Positions 1 to 7,778 of a stretch of DNA of 64,000 nucleotides are shown here, in pieces. The notes beneath the pieces are model-generated. The model ran no database searches and was not told the origin of the DNA. It was given only the letters and a program-made list of their open reading frames with translations. Source of the stretch: Cytophagaceae bacterium (GTDB lineage: Bacteria; Bacteroidota; Bacteroidia; Cytophagales; Spirosomataceae); assembly GCA_027491315.1 (NCBI GenBank), contig JAIXWL010000012.1, forward strand, positions 62,001 to 126,000, read 5' to 3'. Every line of letters begins with the position of its first letter. Position 1 is the first letter of the stretch. Both the position numbers and the translations under genes were made by a program.

Positions 1-248
1 TCCTCACGTTTGTGACTATTGCATATTCCACACAATCCCCCATCGGAAATCATGTGACACTGCGGACAAAACTGTGTTTCGGTACGTAATTGAACTAAAG
101 CATGAGCTAATTGCAAAGATTGCGTTTCTGGCCTTTTTAATAAGTGCAGTGCCAGACGTAAGGCTGACTTTTTCCCTATACCCGGCAATTTCGATATTTC
201 TTCTACCGCTTGTTCAATGATCCGAGAAGGGTAATTATTCATGGCCAT
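1..248 (-). CDS. recR: Recombination mediator RecR (partial, N-terminal part)
   Basis: The gene runs off the left edge of the window; about 82 N-terminal residues are present, read from the raw sequence because the ORF track omits it. The translation opens MAMNNYPSRIIEQAVEEISK, followed by the helix-hairpin-helix KLPGIGKKSALRLALHLL and a zinc-finger start (FCPQC...CGIC). This layout is typical of RecR, which works with RecO and RecF in loading RecA at gapped DNA. ATG codons at 248 and 242 are both possible starts; the first lies 3 bp after the clpS stop, so the two genes are probably co-transcribed. The Toprim domain lies outside the window. Confidence 0.93.
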   Translation of the reverse strand, partial: MAMNNYPSRIIEQAVEEISKLPGIGKKSALRLALHLLKRPETQSLQLAHALVQLRTETQFCPQCHMISDGGLCGICNSHKRE

Positions 249-251
249 AAG

Positions 252-584
252 CTATTGATAAGACTCAATTTCCGCTGAGATACCTCGTCGGCATATTTCA
301 TTCCGCATGCTAACTAATTCTTCAAAACCACCCGATTTAACGCCACATTTACCTCTAAAATGAATTTGGAGTGTACACTGTTCCGCTTGTTCAGGGCTAT
401 GCTCACATACTTCCATCAAGGTAATGATGACATAATCAAAGGAATTAACCTCATCATTATAGACCACCAATTGATGCGAAGCTATCACTTCTTCATCAAA
501 GGCCACCTCGACATCTTCTTGATGCTTTTCTTGGTTTTGAAAAGAAATACGAAAACGAGAAATGTTATCTTCCGAGAATTCCAT
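252..584 (-). CDS. clpS: ATP-dependent Clp protease adaptor ClpS
   Basis: A 110-residue protein, the usual ClpS size. The core from about residue 38 (HQLVVYNDEVNSFDYVI) matches the ClpS pattern of a beta strand ending in N-D-[DE], then a helix, an H-x-x-G segment (IHFRGKCGV) and a final strand. ClpS binds the N-domain of ClpA/ClpC and delivers N-degron substrates to ClpP in the cytoplasm. The poorly conserved, acidic N-terminal 35 residues are expected to be flexible. It sits directly upstream of recR in the same direction, with a 64-bp divergent spacer to the symporter gene. A CAAATTTA (minus-strand TAAATTTG) at 619-626 could be its -7 element. Confidence 0.9.
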   Translation of the reverse strand: MEFSEDNISRFRISFQNQEKHQEDVEVAFDEEVIASHQLVVYNDEVNSFDYVIITLMEVCEHSPEQAEQCTLQIHFRGKCGVKSGGFEELVSMRNEICRRGISAEIESYQ

Positions 585-648
585 ATTTTTGATACGATTT
601 TAAAAAACGACCTCTTAGCAAATTTAAAAAAAATCCTTTGAAACACCT

Positions 649-2085
649 ATGTCTGTAACTTTAGCCGGAGGAATTCTTGCCATCTATTTTGGCCTACTTT
701 TAATCATATCCTACATTACTTCCAAAGGTGCAGATACACATGCATTTTTTACGGCCAATAGGCAATCTCCTTGGTGGCTAGTCGCCTTTGGAATGATTGG
801 CACTTCCATTTCGGGATTAACTTTTATCTCAGTACCAGGAGCGGTTGGTAAAACATCTTTTACCTATTACCAATTAATCTTAGGGCATTCCTTAGGCTAT
901 TTGACCATAGCCCTGGTTCTCATGCCCTTGTATTACCGACTCAACCTCATTTCCATTTATGGTTATTTAGAAAGTCGATTTGGCTTTTGGTCCTATAAAA
1001 CCGGTTCAGCCTTTTTCCTTTTATCTAGAACCATTGGTTCGGCAGCCCGTTTATATTTAGCCGTCAATGTCTTACAAATTGCCATCTTCGCTCCTATTGG
1101 GGTACCTTTTGGCTTAACGGTATTTATTTCTATCCTATTAATTTGGTTGTACACCCACCGAGGAGGAGTGAAAACCATCATCTGGACGGACACCCTACAA
1201 ACCTTATTTCTACTAATTGCCTTGTTTATTACCATCTTTTTGGTAGGCCAACAAATGAACATGGGATTCATGGATATGGTTCATACCATCTCTGACAGTA
1301 AGTATTCCCACATGTTTGAATGGGATTGGAAAAACACGCATTTCTTTGGAAAGGATTTTCTAGCGGGTGTTTTTATTGCCATCGTGATGACTGGTCTAGA
1401 CCAAGATTTGATGCAAAAAAACCTGACTTGTAAATCCATTGGTGAAGCTCAAAAAAACATGTTTTGGTTTTACTGGGTACTTCTCTTGATCAACCTGTTA
1501 TTCCTTTCCCTTGGCGCATTATTATACATTTATGCCCAAAGCAAAAACATAGCCATTCCTGCGCAAACAGATAATTTATATCCTATGCTGGCCTTAAATG
1601 GGCACTTTGGCACTTTAGCTGCCGTTACTTTTTTATTAGGAATTATTGCCGCCTCCTATGCCAGTTCAGATTCAGCATTAACGGCTTTAACTACTTCTTT
1701 TTGTATTGATTTCTTGCGGATAGAGAAGTTTCAAGAGCAAAAAAGACATAAAATTAAACATTATGTCCACTTAGGTTTTTCAGCTCTCTTCTTTGTGGTG
1801 ATTGGCTTATTCCACATTTTCAATAACCAAGAATTAATCTCCGCCGTATTTAATTTGGCAGGTTACACCTACGGCCCCTTACTAGGTCTGTTTTCTTTTG
1901 GATTATTTACCAAAACCCAGGTAAAAGACAAATGGGTGCCCATCATTTGTGTGGCCTCTCCTATCATCACCTTCTTGTTGGAATGGCAATCTCAAGCTTT
2001 ATTTGGGGGATTTGGATTCGCCAAATTGATATTAAATGGCGCTATCTGTTTTGCCTTATTGTGGGCCATCCGAATTAAAAAATAA
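649..2085 (+). CDS. Sodium:solute symporter (SSS family)
   Basis: A 478-residue, strongly hydrophobic protein with about 13 predicted membrane segments, the fold and length of SSS-family transporters (PutP/SGLT type). Glycine- and serine-rich motifs fit the family: GMIGTSISGLTFISVPG near residue 45 and ASYASSDSALTALTTS near 340, where the family binds sodium. It should couple sodium entry to uptake of a small solute across the inner membrane. The substrate (sugar, amino acid, sialic acid and others occur in this family) cannot be inferred. It is divergent from clpS and ends at a strong bidirectional hairpin shared with the convergent yceI-type gene. Confidence 0.88.
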   Translation: MSVTLAGGILAIYFGLLLIISYITSKGADTHAFFTANRQSPWWLVAFGMIGTSISGLTFISVPGAVGKTSFTYYQLILGHSLGYLTIALVLMPLYYRLNLISIYGYLESRFGFWSYKTGSAFFLLSRTIGSAARLYLAVNVLQIAIFAPIGVPFGLTVFISILLIWLYTHRGGVKTIIWTDTLQTLFLLIALFITIFLVGQQMNMGFMDMVHTISDSKYSHMFEWDWKNTHFFGKDFLAGVFIAIVMTGLDQDLMQKNLTCKSIGEAQKNMFWFYWVLLLINLLFLSLGALLYIYAQSKNIAIPAQTDNLYPMLALNGHFGTLAAVTFLLGIIAASYASSDSALTALTTSFCIDFLRIEKFQEQKRHKIKHYVHLGFSALFFVVIGLFHIFNNQELISAVFNLAGYTYGPLLGLFSFGLFTKTQVKDKWVPIICVASPIITFLLEWQSQALFGGFGFAKLILNGAICFALLWAIRIKK

Positions 2086-2096
2086 GAGATAATAAA

Positions 2097-2119
2097 AAAG
2101 GCGACCTAGGGTCGCCTTT
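2097..2119. terminator. Bidirectional intrinsic terminator
   Basis: A perfect 10-bp inverted repeat (AAAGGCGACC / GGTCGCCTTT) with a 3-nt loop lies between two convergent genes. The outer A and T runs give a U-tract on either strand, so it can end both the symporter and the YceI transcripts. Confidence 0.85.
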
Positions 2120-2141
2120 CTATTAGAACGAGGAATAATAA

Positions 2142-2705
2142 TTACTCTTGAATAAACTCGCCACTAGCGCGTAATTCAATTTCTTCACCCACCATAGCTG
2201 CTGGCATAGTACCAACACCCCATGCTGTACGATTGATGGATCCAGATGCTTTAAATCCAGCTACTTTTTTACCTTGACGGTTAGTAGTAGTTCCGTTTAA
2301 CGTTAAATCCAAAGTTACCGGCTTAGTAACTCCGTGCATAGTTAAATCACCCGTTAATTTATATTTACGATCAGCTACCTTGCTGATGGCCTTACTAGCG
2401 AAAGTTAAAGTTGGGAATTTAACCGCATCGAAAAAATCCGGACTTTTTAAGTGAGTATCACGACGCTCATTGTCCGTGAAAACAGTATTTACATCAGCCG
2501 AAATGGTAAATTTAGCATCCGTAAAATCATCTTTAGCTGAAACCATAGTCGCTTCAGTAATTTTAAATGCTCCCTCAACATCTGAAATTGATAAGTGAAC
2601 AACACTAAATCCTAACTTGGAATGGGATTTATCTACATTCCATTTTTGAGCTTGAGCAGATACTCCACATGACAAAAGAGCAATAGCTAAAAGTAATTTT
2701 TTCAT
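2142..2705 (-). CDS. YceI family periplasmic protein
   Basis: 187 residues from the chosen start. The track's longer start adds 15 residues before an obvious signal peptide (MKKLLLAIALLSCGVSAQAQ), so the ATG at 2705 is preferred. The mature part is a YceI lipocalin-like beta barrel: WNVDKSHSKLGFSV at the start, LTGDLTMHGVTKPV in the middle, and SGSINRTAWGVG near the end. Family members bind isoprenoid or amide lipids in the periplasm; no precise function follows. A second YceI paralog occurs at 55.8 kb. The gene is monocistronic and ends at the shared terminator. Confidence 0.88.
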   Translation of the reverse strand: MKKLLLAIALLSCGVSAQAQKWNVDKSHSKLGFSVVHLSISDVEGAFKITEATMVSAKDDFTDAKFTISADVNTVFTDNERRDTHLKSPDFFDAVKFPTLTFASKAISKVADRKYKLTGDLTMHGVTKPVTLDLTLNGTTTNRQGKKVAGFKASGSINRTAWGVGTMPAAMVGEEIELRASGEFIQE

Positions 2706-2838
2706 AATAATATTTTTTAATGGGTTAATTATAGAAATCGAAACTACCATTTATTAGGACAAAATCAATTAAGAAATCAAAAAATCGTTCAGCTTGTCAA
2801 AAAATTTGCGACAAAAATCCAAAATCCTGCGAAAAAGT

Positions 2839-5550
2839 CTACTTGTCTCCTAGGCTTTTGTAATGGTCTTTACGCATTTCTTCCACATTGTCCATCTCTA
2901 CCCTTTTTTTGATTTTTTTCCAATCAATGTCCTTATGGTATTTTTTCATCGTTACTTCCGGTTGAAAAATTCGACGGTCTGGAAAAACAAAACCCACTGG
3001 ACTAAAATCAGGTTTATCGGTAAAGAAATCATCCAAAAGTGTAGCAGTTTGATCGTAATGGTTCACGCTGGGTACCCCAAAATTGGTATAAATCAAACGC
3101 AATAATGAACCAAAATTGGCATGTTTATGGGAAACATAATTTCGTTTCACATAAGGGCCAGCCATCATTAAAACACTACGATGCGCATCTACGTGGTCCA
3201 CTCCTCCTTGTGGGTCATCTTCTGTTACCACCACCAACATGTTTTTCCAATAAGGCGTGGTCGACAAGAAACTAATCATACGAGCCAAGGCCAAATCATT
3301 ATCAGCCATAAAGGAATGATTACTCACATAACCATCTTCAGGCCTTGGGTCTGAGCCATGGTCATTGGGAAGCTGAATTGTTACGACCGAAGGCATTTTT
3401 TGTTTACCCTTTAACCACATCTTGGTAAACTCCGTTTCAAATTGTTCTGCACGAAACATATCTGGAATATCCATATTAAAGCCTGCATAATTATGGCTCG
3501 TGTTTTTCCAAAGTGCTTTTTGCATGGGTACCATCACCACATGGCCTGCACCTGTTAAGGTATCAAACCATTCTTCTCGAGTATGAGCGGTTTCATTAGC
3601 CTCACCGAAATTATAAAATGAAATTTTCTTTCTTTCTAAAGCTTCCCAAAGCCCACCTACTTCGGCATAATCCTCTGGATCAATGCTTCCTGTAGTTCCT
3701 GGATGTCTTCTTCCAGGCGCTTTGGAGAATATTTTAGCCGTTTTACTAACACTAGAATTTGCTTCCACCCATTCATTGGGAATCACTCCCACCATCCAGT
3801 GGTGACCATGAATGGATGCATCACTGTCGCAATAAAAATTATCACTCATGGCAAATCGCTTGGCCAAAAGCGAGTGATTTGGCATCACATTGACGTTATG
3901 AAATGTTGTTTTAAAAGAATCCGGCAATACCACAGTCTGGTTTAGGCCATATCTTGCAATGGTCGAATCGCCATTTGCCCCTTTAAATTGACCAAAAATC
4001 TCATCGTAGGTACGGTTTTCCTTGGTTATGTAAACGATGTGCTTAATGGGAGAATTGCCTTGTTTCTTGGGATCTAAGGATAGGATTTTATTTCCTCTAC
4101 CTTTTGCTGAAAACTCTTGGTAGGTATTATTCTTAACTTCTTGGGTATAAACAGCCAATTGTGCCTCATTGGGCATGTCGATGGTTTGGAACGTACCTAA
4201 TTGTATATCACCTACATAGGACCCTTGCTCGGGAGCTTTAAAGTCTTTTCCACCGTTAGGGCCGGCACCATAGCCACGACAAGTCGTCACATAAAGCGTT
4301 TTCTCATCGGCAGACAATCGAACACGAGTGGGTCCCCAGCCAGTAGGGATAAAACCTTTAGTTTTTTGACTAGGAACATCAATCACTGCTACCGCATTTA
4401 AACCCAAAAGCGTAACATACAAGGTCTTTTCGTCTTTACTCAGGCATAAACCAAAAGGCAAATAACCTCTTCTCTTATCTAAAACTGGAGTCAATTTGAT
4501 GGGAATATGCGCTCTGATTTGTCGGGTCTCATAATCCAAGACCGCGATATTATCGTTGGTGGCATTGCTCACATAAGCAAATTTTGAGCTAACGGCTAAG
4601 GAATTGGGACTTGCCCCTCCTACTACTTCCATCTCCTCCACCATTTCACCCAGTTGAAAACCTGGTTTATATTTTTTGGTGATTTGATTCGTCGACAAAT
4701 CAATCTGAAAAATACTCATGGCTTCGTCTGATCGAGGATCTCCTACCCCAGGAATCTTTTTACCCATGATTTCCGTTCCTTCTCTAGACTCTTTGGAATC
4801 ATTGGGATAAGGGTGCCATGGGATGTATTGTTTCTGTAAATTCGCCAAATTTGTTCCTTCTACCAGAGGATAAGCATACATACCCACATTGGCCACAAAG
4901 GCAAAATGATGATCTGGGCTTAGAGAAATACCAAAAGGCTGTCGACCCGTAGGCACCACACCCACTATTTCACCTGTATCTGCTTTCATGCGCACCATTC
5001 TGAAATTGGCACGATCTAGGATTAATAATTCATTTTTTTCTGGCAATAAAACCAAATCCGAGGTAAAGCTATCATCGAAATCATAACCTTTGAAAATTCC
5101 ATTGAGATTAAAGGTCTTTAGTACTTTACCTGTAGACAATTCCACCACCAACACATTCCCTGAATCCCCCCCGCTCAAATAGATTAATTCGCTATTGGGA
5201 GAAAAGACAACACCTAAATAGGTACTTTTTCCATAGGGCGACAGCTTGGAAGGCGTGCCATAGGGAGGAAAACGTATACTGATTTGTTTTTCGAGGTCAA
5301 TGCGGGTAAAAGCCCCATTGTGTAGGGTGACGGCCCATTTTCCATCCGGACTAATCACCATTCCGAAAGGATCGCTATTGATTCGAAGTGTTTTTCCAGC
5401 AGGTTTAACAAATCGACCCGATGGTAATACCGAATAGCCATTGACATCAATTTTGGCGGTCATATCACGCCCGGGTACTTCTAAAATCGTCTGAGCCGTG
5501 GATTGAAAAGCACAAATAGCCAGTGTCATCGAAATTATAATAGTTTTCAT
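2839..5550 (-). CDS. Secreted YVTN beta-propeller / phosphoesterase fusion protein
   Basis: 903 residues with a signal peptide (MKTIIISMTLAICAFQSTAQ). Residues about 40-450 form a YncE-like beta-propeller with repeated blades such as SPNSELIYLSGGDSGNVLVV and FAYVSNATNDNIAVLD. Residues about 505-880 form a phosphoesterase domain of the alkaline-phosphatase superfamily (phospholipase C/acid phosphatase type), with KHIVYITKENRTYDEIFGQF, MPNHSLLAKRFAMSDNFYCD and VTEDDPQGGVDHVDAHR carrying likely metal ligands. The fusion is found in other Bacteroidota as a 'bifunctional YncE/alkaline phosphatase' protein. It probably acts in the periplasm or at the surface on phosphate esters or phospholipids; the substrate is unknown. 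It is isolated, with the repeat island upstream. Confidence 0.88.
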   Translation of the reverse strand: MKTIIISMTLAICAFQSTAQTILEVPGRDMTAKIDVNGYSVLPSGRFVKPAGKTLRINSDPFGMVISPDGKWAVTLHNGAFTRIDLEKQISIRFPPYGTPSKLSPYGKSTYLGVVFSPNSELIYLSGGDSGNVLVVELSTGKVLKTFNLNGIFKGYDFDDSFTSDLVLLPEKNELLILDRANFRMVRMKADTGEIVGVVPTGRQPFGISLSPDHHFAFVANVGMYAYPLVEGTNLANLQKQYIPWHPYPNDSKESREGTEIMGKKIPGVGDPRSDEAMSIFQIDLSTNQITKKYKPGFQLGEMVEEMEVVGGASPNSLAVSSKFAYVSNATNDNIAVLDYETRQIRAHIPIKLTPVLDKRRGYLPFGLCLSKDEKTLYVTLLGLNAVAVIDVPSQKTKGFIPTGWGPTRVRLSADEKTLYVTTCRGYGAGPNGGKDFKAPEQGSYVGDIQLGTFQTIDMPNEAQLAVYTQEVKNNTYQEFSAKGRGNKILSLDPKKQGNSPIKHIVYITKENRTYDEIFGQFKGANGDSTIARYGLNQTVVLPDSFKTTFHNVNVMPNHSLLAKRFAMSDNFYCDSDASIHGHHWMVGVIPNEWVEANSSVSKTAKIFSKAPGRRHPGTTGSIDPEDYAEVGGLWEALERKKISFYNFGEANETAHTREEWFDTLTGAGHVVMVPMQKALWKNTSHNYAGFNMDIPDMFRAEQFETEFTKMWLKGKQKMPSVVTIQLPNDHGSDPRPEDGYVSNHSFMADNDLALARMISFLSTTPYWKNMLVVVTEDDPQGGVDHVDAHRSVLMMAGPYVKRNYVSHKHANFGSLLRLIYTNFGVPSVNHYDQTATLLDDFFTDKPDFSPVGFVFPDRRIFQPEVTMKKYHKDIDWKKIKKRVEMDNVEEMRKDHYKSLGDK

Positions 5551-5672
5551 AGGTTTATAAAATTTAGCGAAGTTAAGATTCTTCTGCTAAAGGCTTGTTA
5601 AGAAGGGGTTAAAATATCGTGGAAAAGGTTAATCTGCTGTTCGACATGTTCACTTCCCTTCGGTTTCTGCTG

Positions 5673-5728
5673 GTCGACATGTTCCGCAGGGTCATGTCGA
5701 ACGATAGATAAAAGGGATTTATAATCCC
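5673..5728 (-). repeat. REP-like hairpin pair upstream of the RAYT (inverted copy)
   Basis: Arms GTCGACATG / CATGTCGAAC at 5673-5702 (hairpin 2) are followed by GGGATTTATAATCCC at 5714-5728 (hairpin 1). It is the reverse complement of the pairs downstream of the transposase gene. Read on the minus strand, hairpin 1 starts 26 nt before hairpin 2, the same offset as in every other copy. A lone half-arm (GTTCGACATG) lies just before it near 5639. The rest of the 5551-5867 spacer holds no gene. Confidence 0.85.
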
Positions 5729-5867
5729 AGAGATCCTCTCAAATATCACAAACAATCCAATCAACTGATTTTATCTCACCATTATCAGTTTATAGATCAC
5801 TTATCATTCCTTTGATGATATAGTTTTGAAAATAAAAACATCAAATTTATCCTCTTGACGTATAACC

Positions 5868-6395
5868 ATGGCTCATGCATATTCCATTCAAGATCCCCAA
5901 GGGCAATATTTTATCACTTGCACTGTCCATCAATGGGTTGACATTTTTACGAGGAAAATATATATCGATATCTTATTGGATAGTTTACGTTATTGTCAAC
6001 AAAAGAAAGGTCTAAAAATTCATGCTTGGGTAGTCATGAGCAATCATATCCATCTGATTGTCAGCAGTGAATCCGAATATCTTTCCAACATCATCCGAGA
6101 TTTCAAAAAATTTACTTCAACACAAATTTTTGAAGCTATAAAATCAAACACTAAAGAAAGCAGAAAAAAATGGCTACTATGGTTATTTACAAAAGATAAT
6201 CAAATCTGGTTTTGGCAGGCAGGTTATCATGGTAAACAAATTCTTACTCCATCTTTCTTTGAAAATAAATTAGATTACATCCATTTAAATCCTGTTCGAG
6301 CGGGATTTGTAGAAAAAGAAGAAGAATATGTGTATAGCAGTTGTGGGGATTATTATGGGACTAGAAAAGGTTTATTAAAGCTTGATTTAGAGTAA
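5868..6395 (+). CDS. REP-associated tyrosine transposase (RAYT, Y1 HUH family)
   Basis: 175 residues of the IS200-like Y1 transposase fold. The HUH metal motif is visible as H60-I-H62 in SNHIHLIVSS, and the likely catalytic tyrosine is Y137 in NKLDYIHLNPVRAGFV, a RAYT-type signature. RAYTs are single-copy, domesticated relatives of IS200 transposases that cut and join single-stranded REP palindromes. The gene is bracketed by REP-like hairpin pairs in inverted orientation, as expected for its substrate. A possible -7 box (TAGTTTTG) lies at 5821-5828. The ORF is intact and both motifs are kept, so it is probably active. No terminal inverted repeats of a classical IS were seen. Confidence 0.88.
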   Translation: MAHAYSIQDPQGQYFITCTVHQWVDIFTRKIYIDILLDSLRYCQQKKGLKIHAWVVMSNHIHLIVSSESEYLSNIIRDFKKFTSTQIFEAIKSNTKESRKKWLLWLFTKDNQIWFWQAGYHGKQILTPSFFENKLDYIHLNPVRAGFVEKEEEYVYSSCGDYYGTRKGLLKLDLE

Positions 6396-6406
6396 TTGTT
6401 TTAGGT

Positions 6407-6463
6407 GGGATTACAAATCCCTTTTATCTATCGTTCGACATGACCCTTCGGAACATGTCGAAC
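6407..6463 (+). repeat. REP-like hairpin pair (direct copy 1)
   Basis: Hairpin 1 is GGGATTACAAATCCC at 6407-6421. Hairpin 2 has arms GTTCGACATG / CATGTCGAAC at 6433-6463 around an 11-nt loop (acccttcggaa). Spacing between hairpin starts is 26 nt. It begins 12 bp after the RAYT stop codon. Confidence 0.88.
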
Positions 6464-6479
6464 AGCGTTTGTTTTTTAA

Positions 6480-6504
6480 GTTGGCTGAGGCTCTCGAAGC
6501 CAAC
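6480..6504 (+). repeat. Third hairpin module (H3), copy 1
   Basis: Inverted arms GTTGGCT / AGCCAAC enclose 11 nt. The same module recurs four times between 7386 and 7803. A linker carrying a half-site ACATGTCGAAC follows it before the next hairpin pair. Confidence 0.8.
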
Positions 6505-6555
6505 GTTTATACATGTCGAACAAAGTTTCTCGAGGCCAAATTTGATTTTTAACAC

Positions 6556-6612
6556 GGGATTACAAATCCCTTTTATCTGTCGTTCGACATGACCCTGCGG
6601 AACATGTCGAAC
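6556..6612 (+). repeat. REP-like hairpin pair (direct copy 2)
   Basis: GGGATTACAAATCCC at 6556-6570 and arms GTTCGACATG / CATGTCGAAC at 6582-6612 with loop accctgcggaa. The offset is again 26 nt. A degenerate end of the H3 module (ctcgaagccaa) follows, after which the repeats stop until 7386. The stretch 6396-6758 holds only these repeats and the parDE promoter region. Confidence 0.88.
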
Positions 6613-6719
6613 AGCGTTTCTCGAAGCCAATGTTTATGCTAGAAAGCTGTCCCCATCACTAAACCACTACCCATTAGGCATAATTTTAATAATACGGCAG
6701 AAAAATCAAGATTGTTTAT

Positions 6720-6734
6720 TACCAATTTTTGGTA
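6720..6734. promoter_or_regulatory. Candidate ParD operator upstream of parDE
   Basis: An inverted repeat TACCAA-TTT-TTGGTA lies 25 bp before the antitoxin start and overlaps a promoter-like TACATTTA at 6733-6740. ParD-type antitoxins bind palindromes over their own promoter, so this is the likely autoregulatory site. The assignment is inferred from position and symmetry only. Confidence 0.5.
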
Positions 6735-6758
6735 CATTTACAAAAAAATATCAAGATT

Positions 6759-7010
6759 ATGAGAAGAAATACATCGGTAGCTCTCGGGAGTTATTTTGAA
6801 GACTTTGTTGAAAATAGGATTGCAGAAGGACGATTCAAAAACGCCAGTGAAGTAATCAGAGCTGGATTAAGACTGTTAGAAGAAGATGAAAATAGAATCA
6901 ATGCCCTGAAAACAGCCATCAAAGAAGGACTTGATAGTGGTATTTCGAAAGAATTCAACGCAAAGAAACACTTAGAATCATTGAAAGCCAATAAGCAAAA
7001 AAATGGCTAG
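6759..7010 (+). CDS. Type II antitoxin, ParD family
   Basis: 83 residues from the ATG at 6759; the longer ORF-track start adds ten residues absent from the usual ParD N-terminus. MRRNTSVALGSYFEDFVENR is the beta strand and first helix of the ribbon-helix-helix DNA-binding fold, followed by GRFKNASEVIRAGLRLLEEDE, a hallmark of ParD/CopG-like antitoxins. The C-terminal third is charged and probably disordered until bound to toxin. The stop overlaps the toxin start by 8 bp, giving translational coupling. The pair sits between two blocks of REP-like repeats, which suggests it came as accessory DNA. Confidence 0.9.
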   Translation: MRRNTSVALGSYFEDFVENRIAEGRFKNASEVIRAGLRLLEEDENRINALKTAIKEGLDSGISKEFNAKKHLESLKANKQKNG

Positions 7011-7302
7011 GTTTTTATTATCTAATAAAGCAGTTGACGACTTATCCAAAATTTGGTACTACACTTATGAAGTCTGGTCAGAGACTCAAGCTGACGAGTA
7101 TTTTCAACTATTGATTGATACATGCCAAGAAATCGCTAAGAATACAGCCATTGGAAAAAATTACGATGAAGTAGAAAAAAATATTCTCGGTTTCAGAGTC
7201 GGCAAGCATATAATCTTCTATCAGGACATTCAGCAAAAACAAATTTTGGTCGTAAGAATCTTACACGAACAAATGGACTTGAAAAACAGAATCGGAGAAT
7301 AA
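7003..7302 (+). CDS. Type II toxin, ParE/RelE superfamily
   Basis: 99 residues, typical for ParE. It begins with FLLSNKAVDDLSKIWYYTYEVWS, the alpha-helical hairpin of the fold, and ends with FRVGKHIIFYQDI...ILVVRILHEQMDL, the conserved strand and R-I-L-H-x-x-M-D motif. ParE proteins poison DNA gyrase, whereas RelE relatives cleave mRNA; pairing with a ParD antitoxin favours the ParE type. It is co-transcribed with the antitoxin through an 8-bp overlap. The ORF appears full length with no disrupting change. Confidence 0.9.
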   Translation: MARFLLSNKAVDDLSKIWYYTYEVWSETQADEYFQLLIDTCQEIAKNTAIGKNYDEVEKNILGFRVGKHIIFYQDIQQKQILVVRILHEQMDLKNRIGE

Positions 7303-7385
7303 AAAATGCATAACACATGTCAGCTGGCAATTGGTGGTATTATTCAATAATTAATTTTCAACATGGTATTTTAAAATATAAATAA

Positions 7386-7410
7386 GTTGGCTGAGGCTCC
7401 CGAAGCCAAC
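7386..7410 (+). repeat. Third hairpin module (H3), copy 2
   Basis: Arms GTTGGCT / AGCCAAC. It opens the downstream repeat array, about 80 bp after the toxin stop codon. A 51-nt linker with half-site ACATGTCGAAC leads to the next hairpin pair, as in copy 1. Confidence 0.8.
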
Positions 7411-7461
7411 GATTATACATGTCGAACAGCGTTTCTCGAAACCAAATTTGATTTTTAACAC

Positions 7462-7517
7462 GGGATTATAAATCCCTTTTATCTGTCGTTCGACATGCCC
7501 TGCGGAACATGTCGAAC
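7462..7517 (+). repeat. REP-like hairpin pair (direct copy 3)
   Basis: GGGATTATAAATCCC at 7462-7476 and arms GTTCGACATG / CATGTCGAAC at 7488-7517. The loop (ccctgcggaa) is one base shorter than in the other copies. The start offset is 26 nt. Confidence 0.88.
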
Positions 7518-7524
7518 AGCGTTT

Positions 7525-7549
7525 GTTGGCTGAGGCTCCCGAAGCCAAC
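7525..7549 (+). repeat. Third hairpin module (H3), copy 3
   Basis: Arms GTTGGCT / AGCCAAC around gaggctcccga. The following linker is 35 bp shorter than in the other units, so hairpin 1 comes 41 nt instead of 76 nt after the start of H3. Confidence 0.8.
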
Positions 7550-7565
7550 TTTTTATTCTTATGAT

Positions 7566-7622
7566 GGGATTACAAATCCCTTTCATCTGTCGTTCGACAT
7601 GACCCTTCGGAACATGTCGAAC
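7566..7622 (+). repeat. REP-like hairpin pair (direct copy 4)
   Basis: GGGATTACAAATCCC at 7566-7580 and arms GTTCGACATG / CATGTCGAAC at 7592-7622 with loop acccttcggaa. The offset is 26 nt. Confidence 0.88.
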
Positions 7623-7638
7623 AGCTTTTGTTTTTTAA

Positions 7639-7663
7639 GTTGGCTGAGGCTCTCGAAGCCAAC
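7639..7663 (+). repeat. Third hairpin module (H3), copy 4
   Basis: Arms GTTGGCT / AGCCAAC around gaggctctcga. Hairpin 1 follows 76 nt after its start, the common spacing. Confidence 0.8.
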
Positions 7664-7714
7664 GTTTATACATGTCGAAAAACGTTTCTCGAGGCCAAAT
7701 TTGATTTTTAACAC

Positions 7715-7771
7715 GGGATTACAAATCCCTTTCATCTACCGTTCGACATGACCCTCCGGAACATGTCGAAC
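7715..7771 (+). repeat. REP-like hairpin pair (direct copy 5)
   Basis: GGGATTACAAATCCC at 7715-7729 and arms GTTCGACATG / CATGTCGAAC at 7741-7771 with loop accctccggaa. The offset is 26 nt. Confidence 0.88.
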
Positions 7772-7778
7772 AGCGTTT

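Noticed and set aside
360-641. ORF on the plus strand over clpS
   Set aside because: It lies antisense to a well supported clpS and has no family resemblance.
6424-7548. Minus-strand ORFs 6424-6630 and 7351-7548
   Set aside because: Both consist of the REP-like repeats read backwards (shared HVERQIKGI-type peptides) with no known domain.
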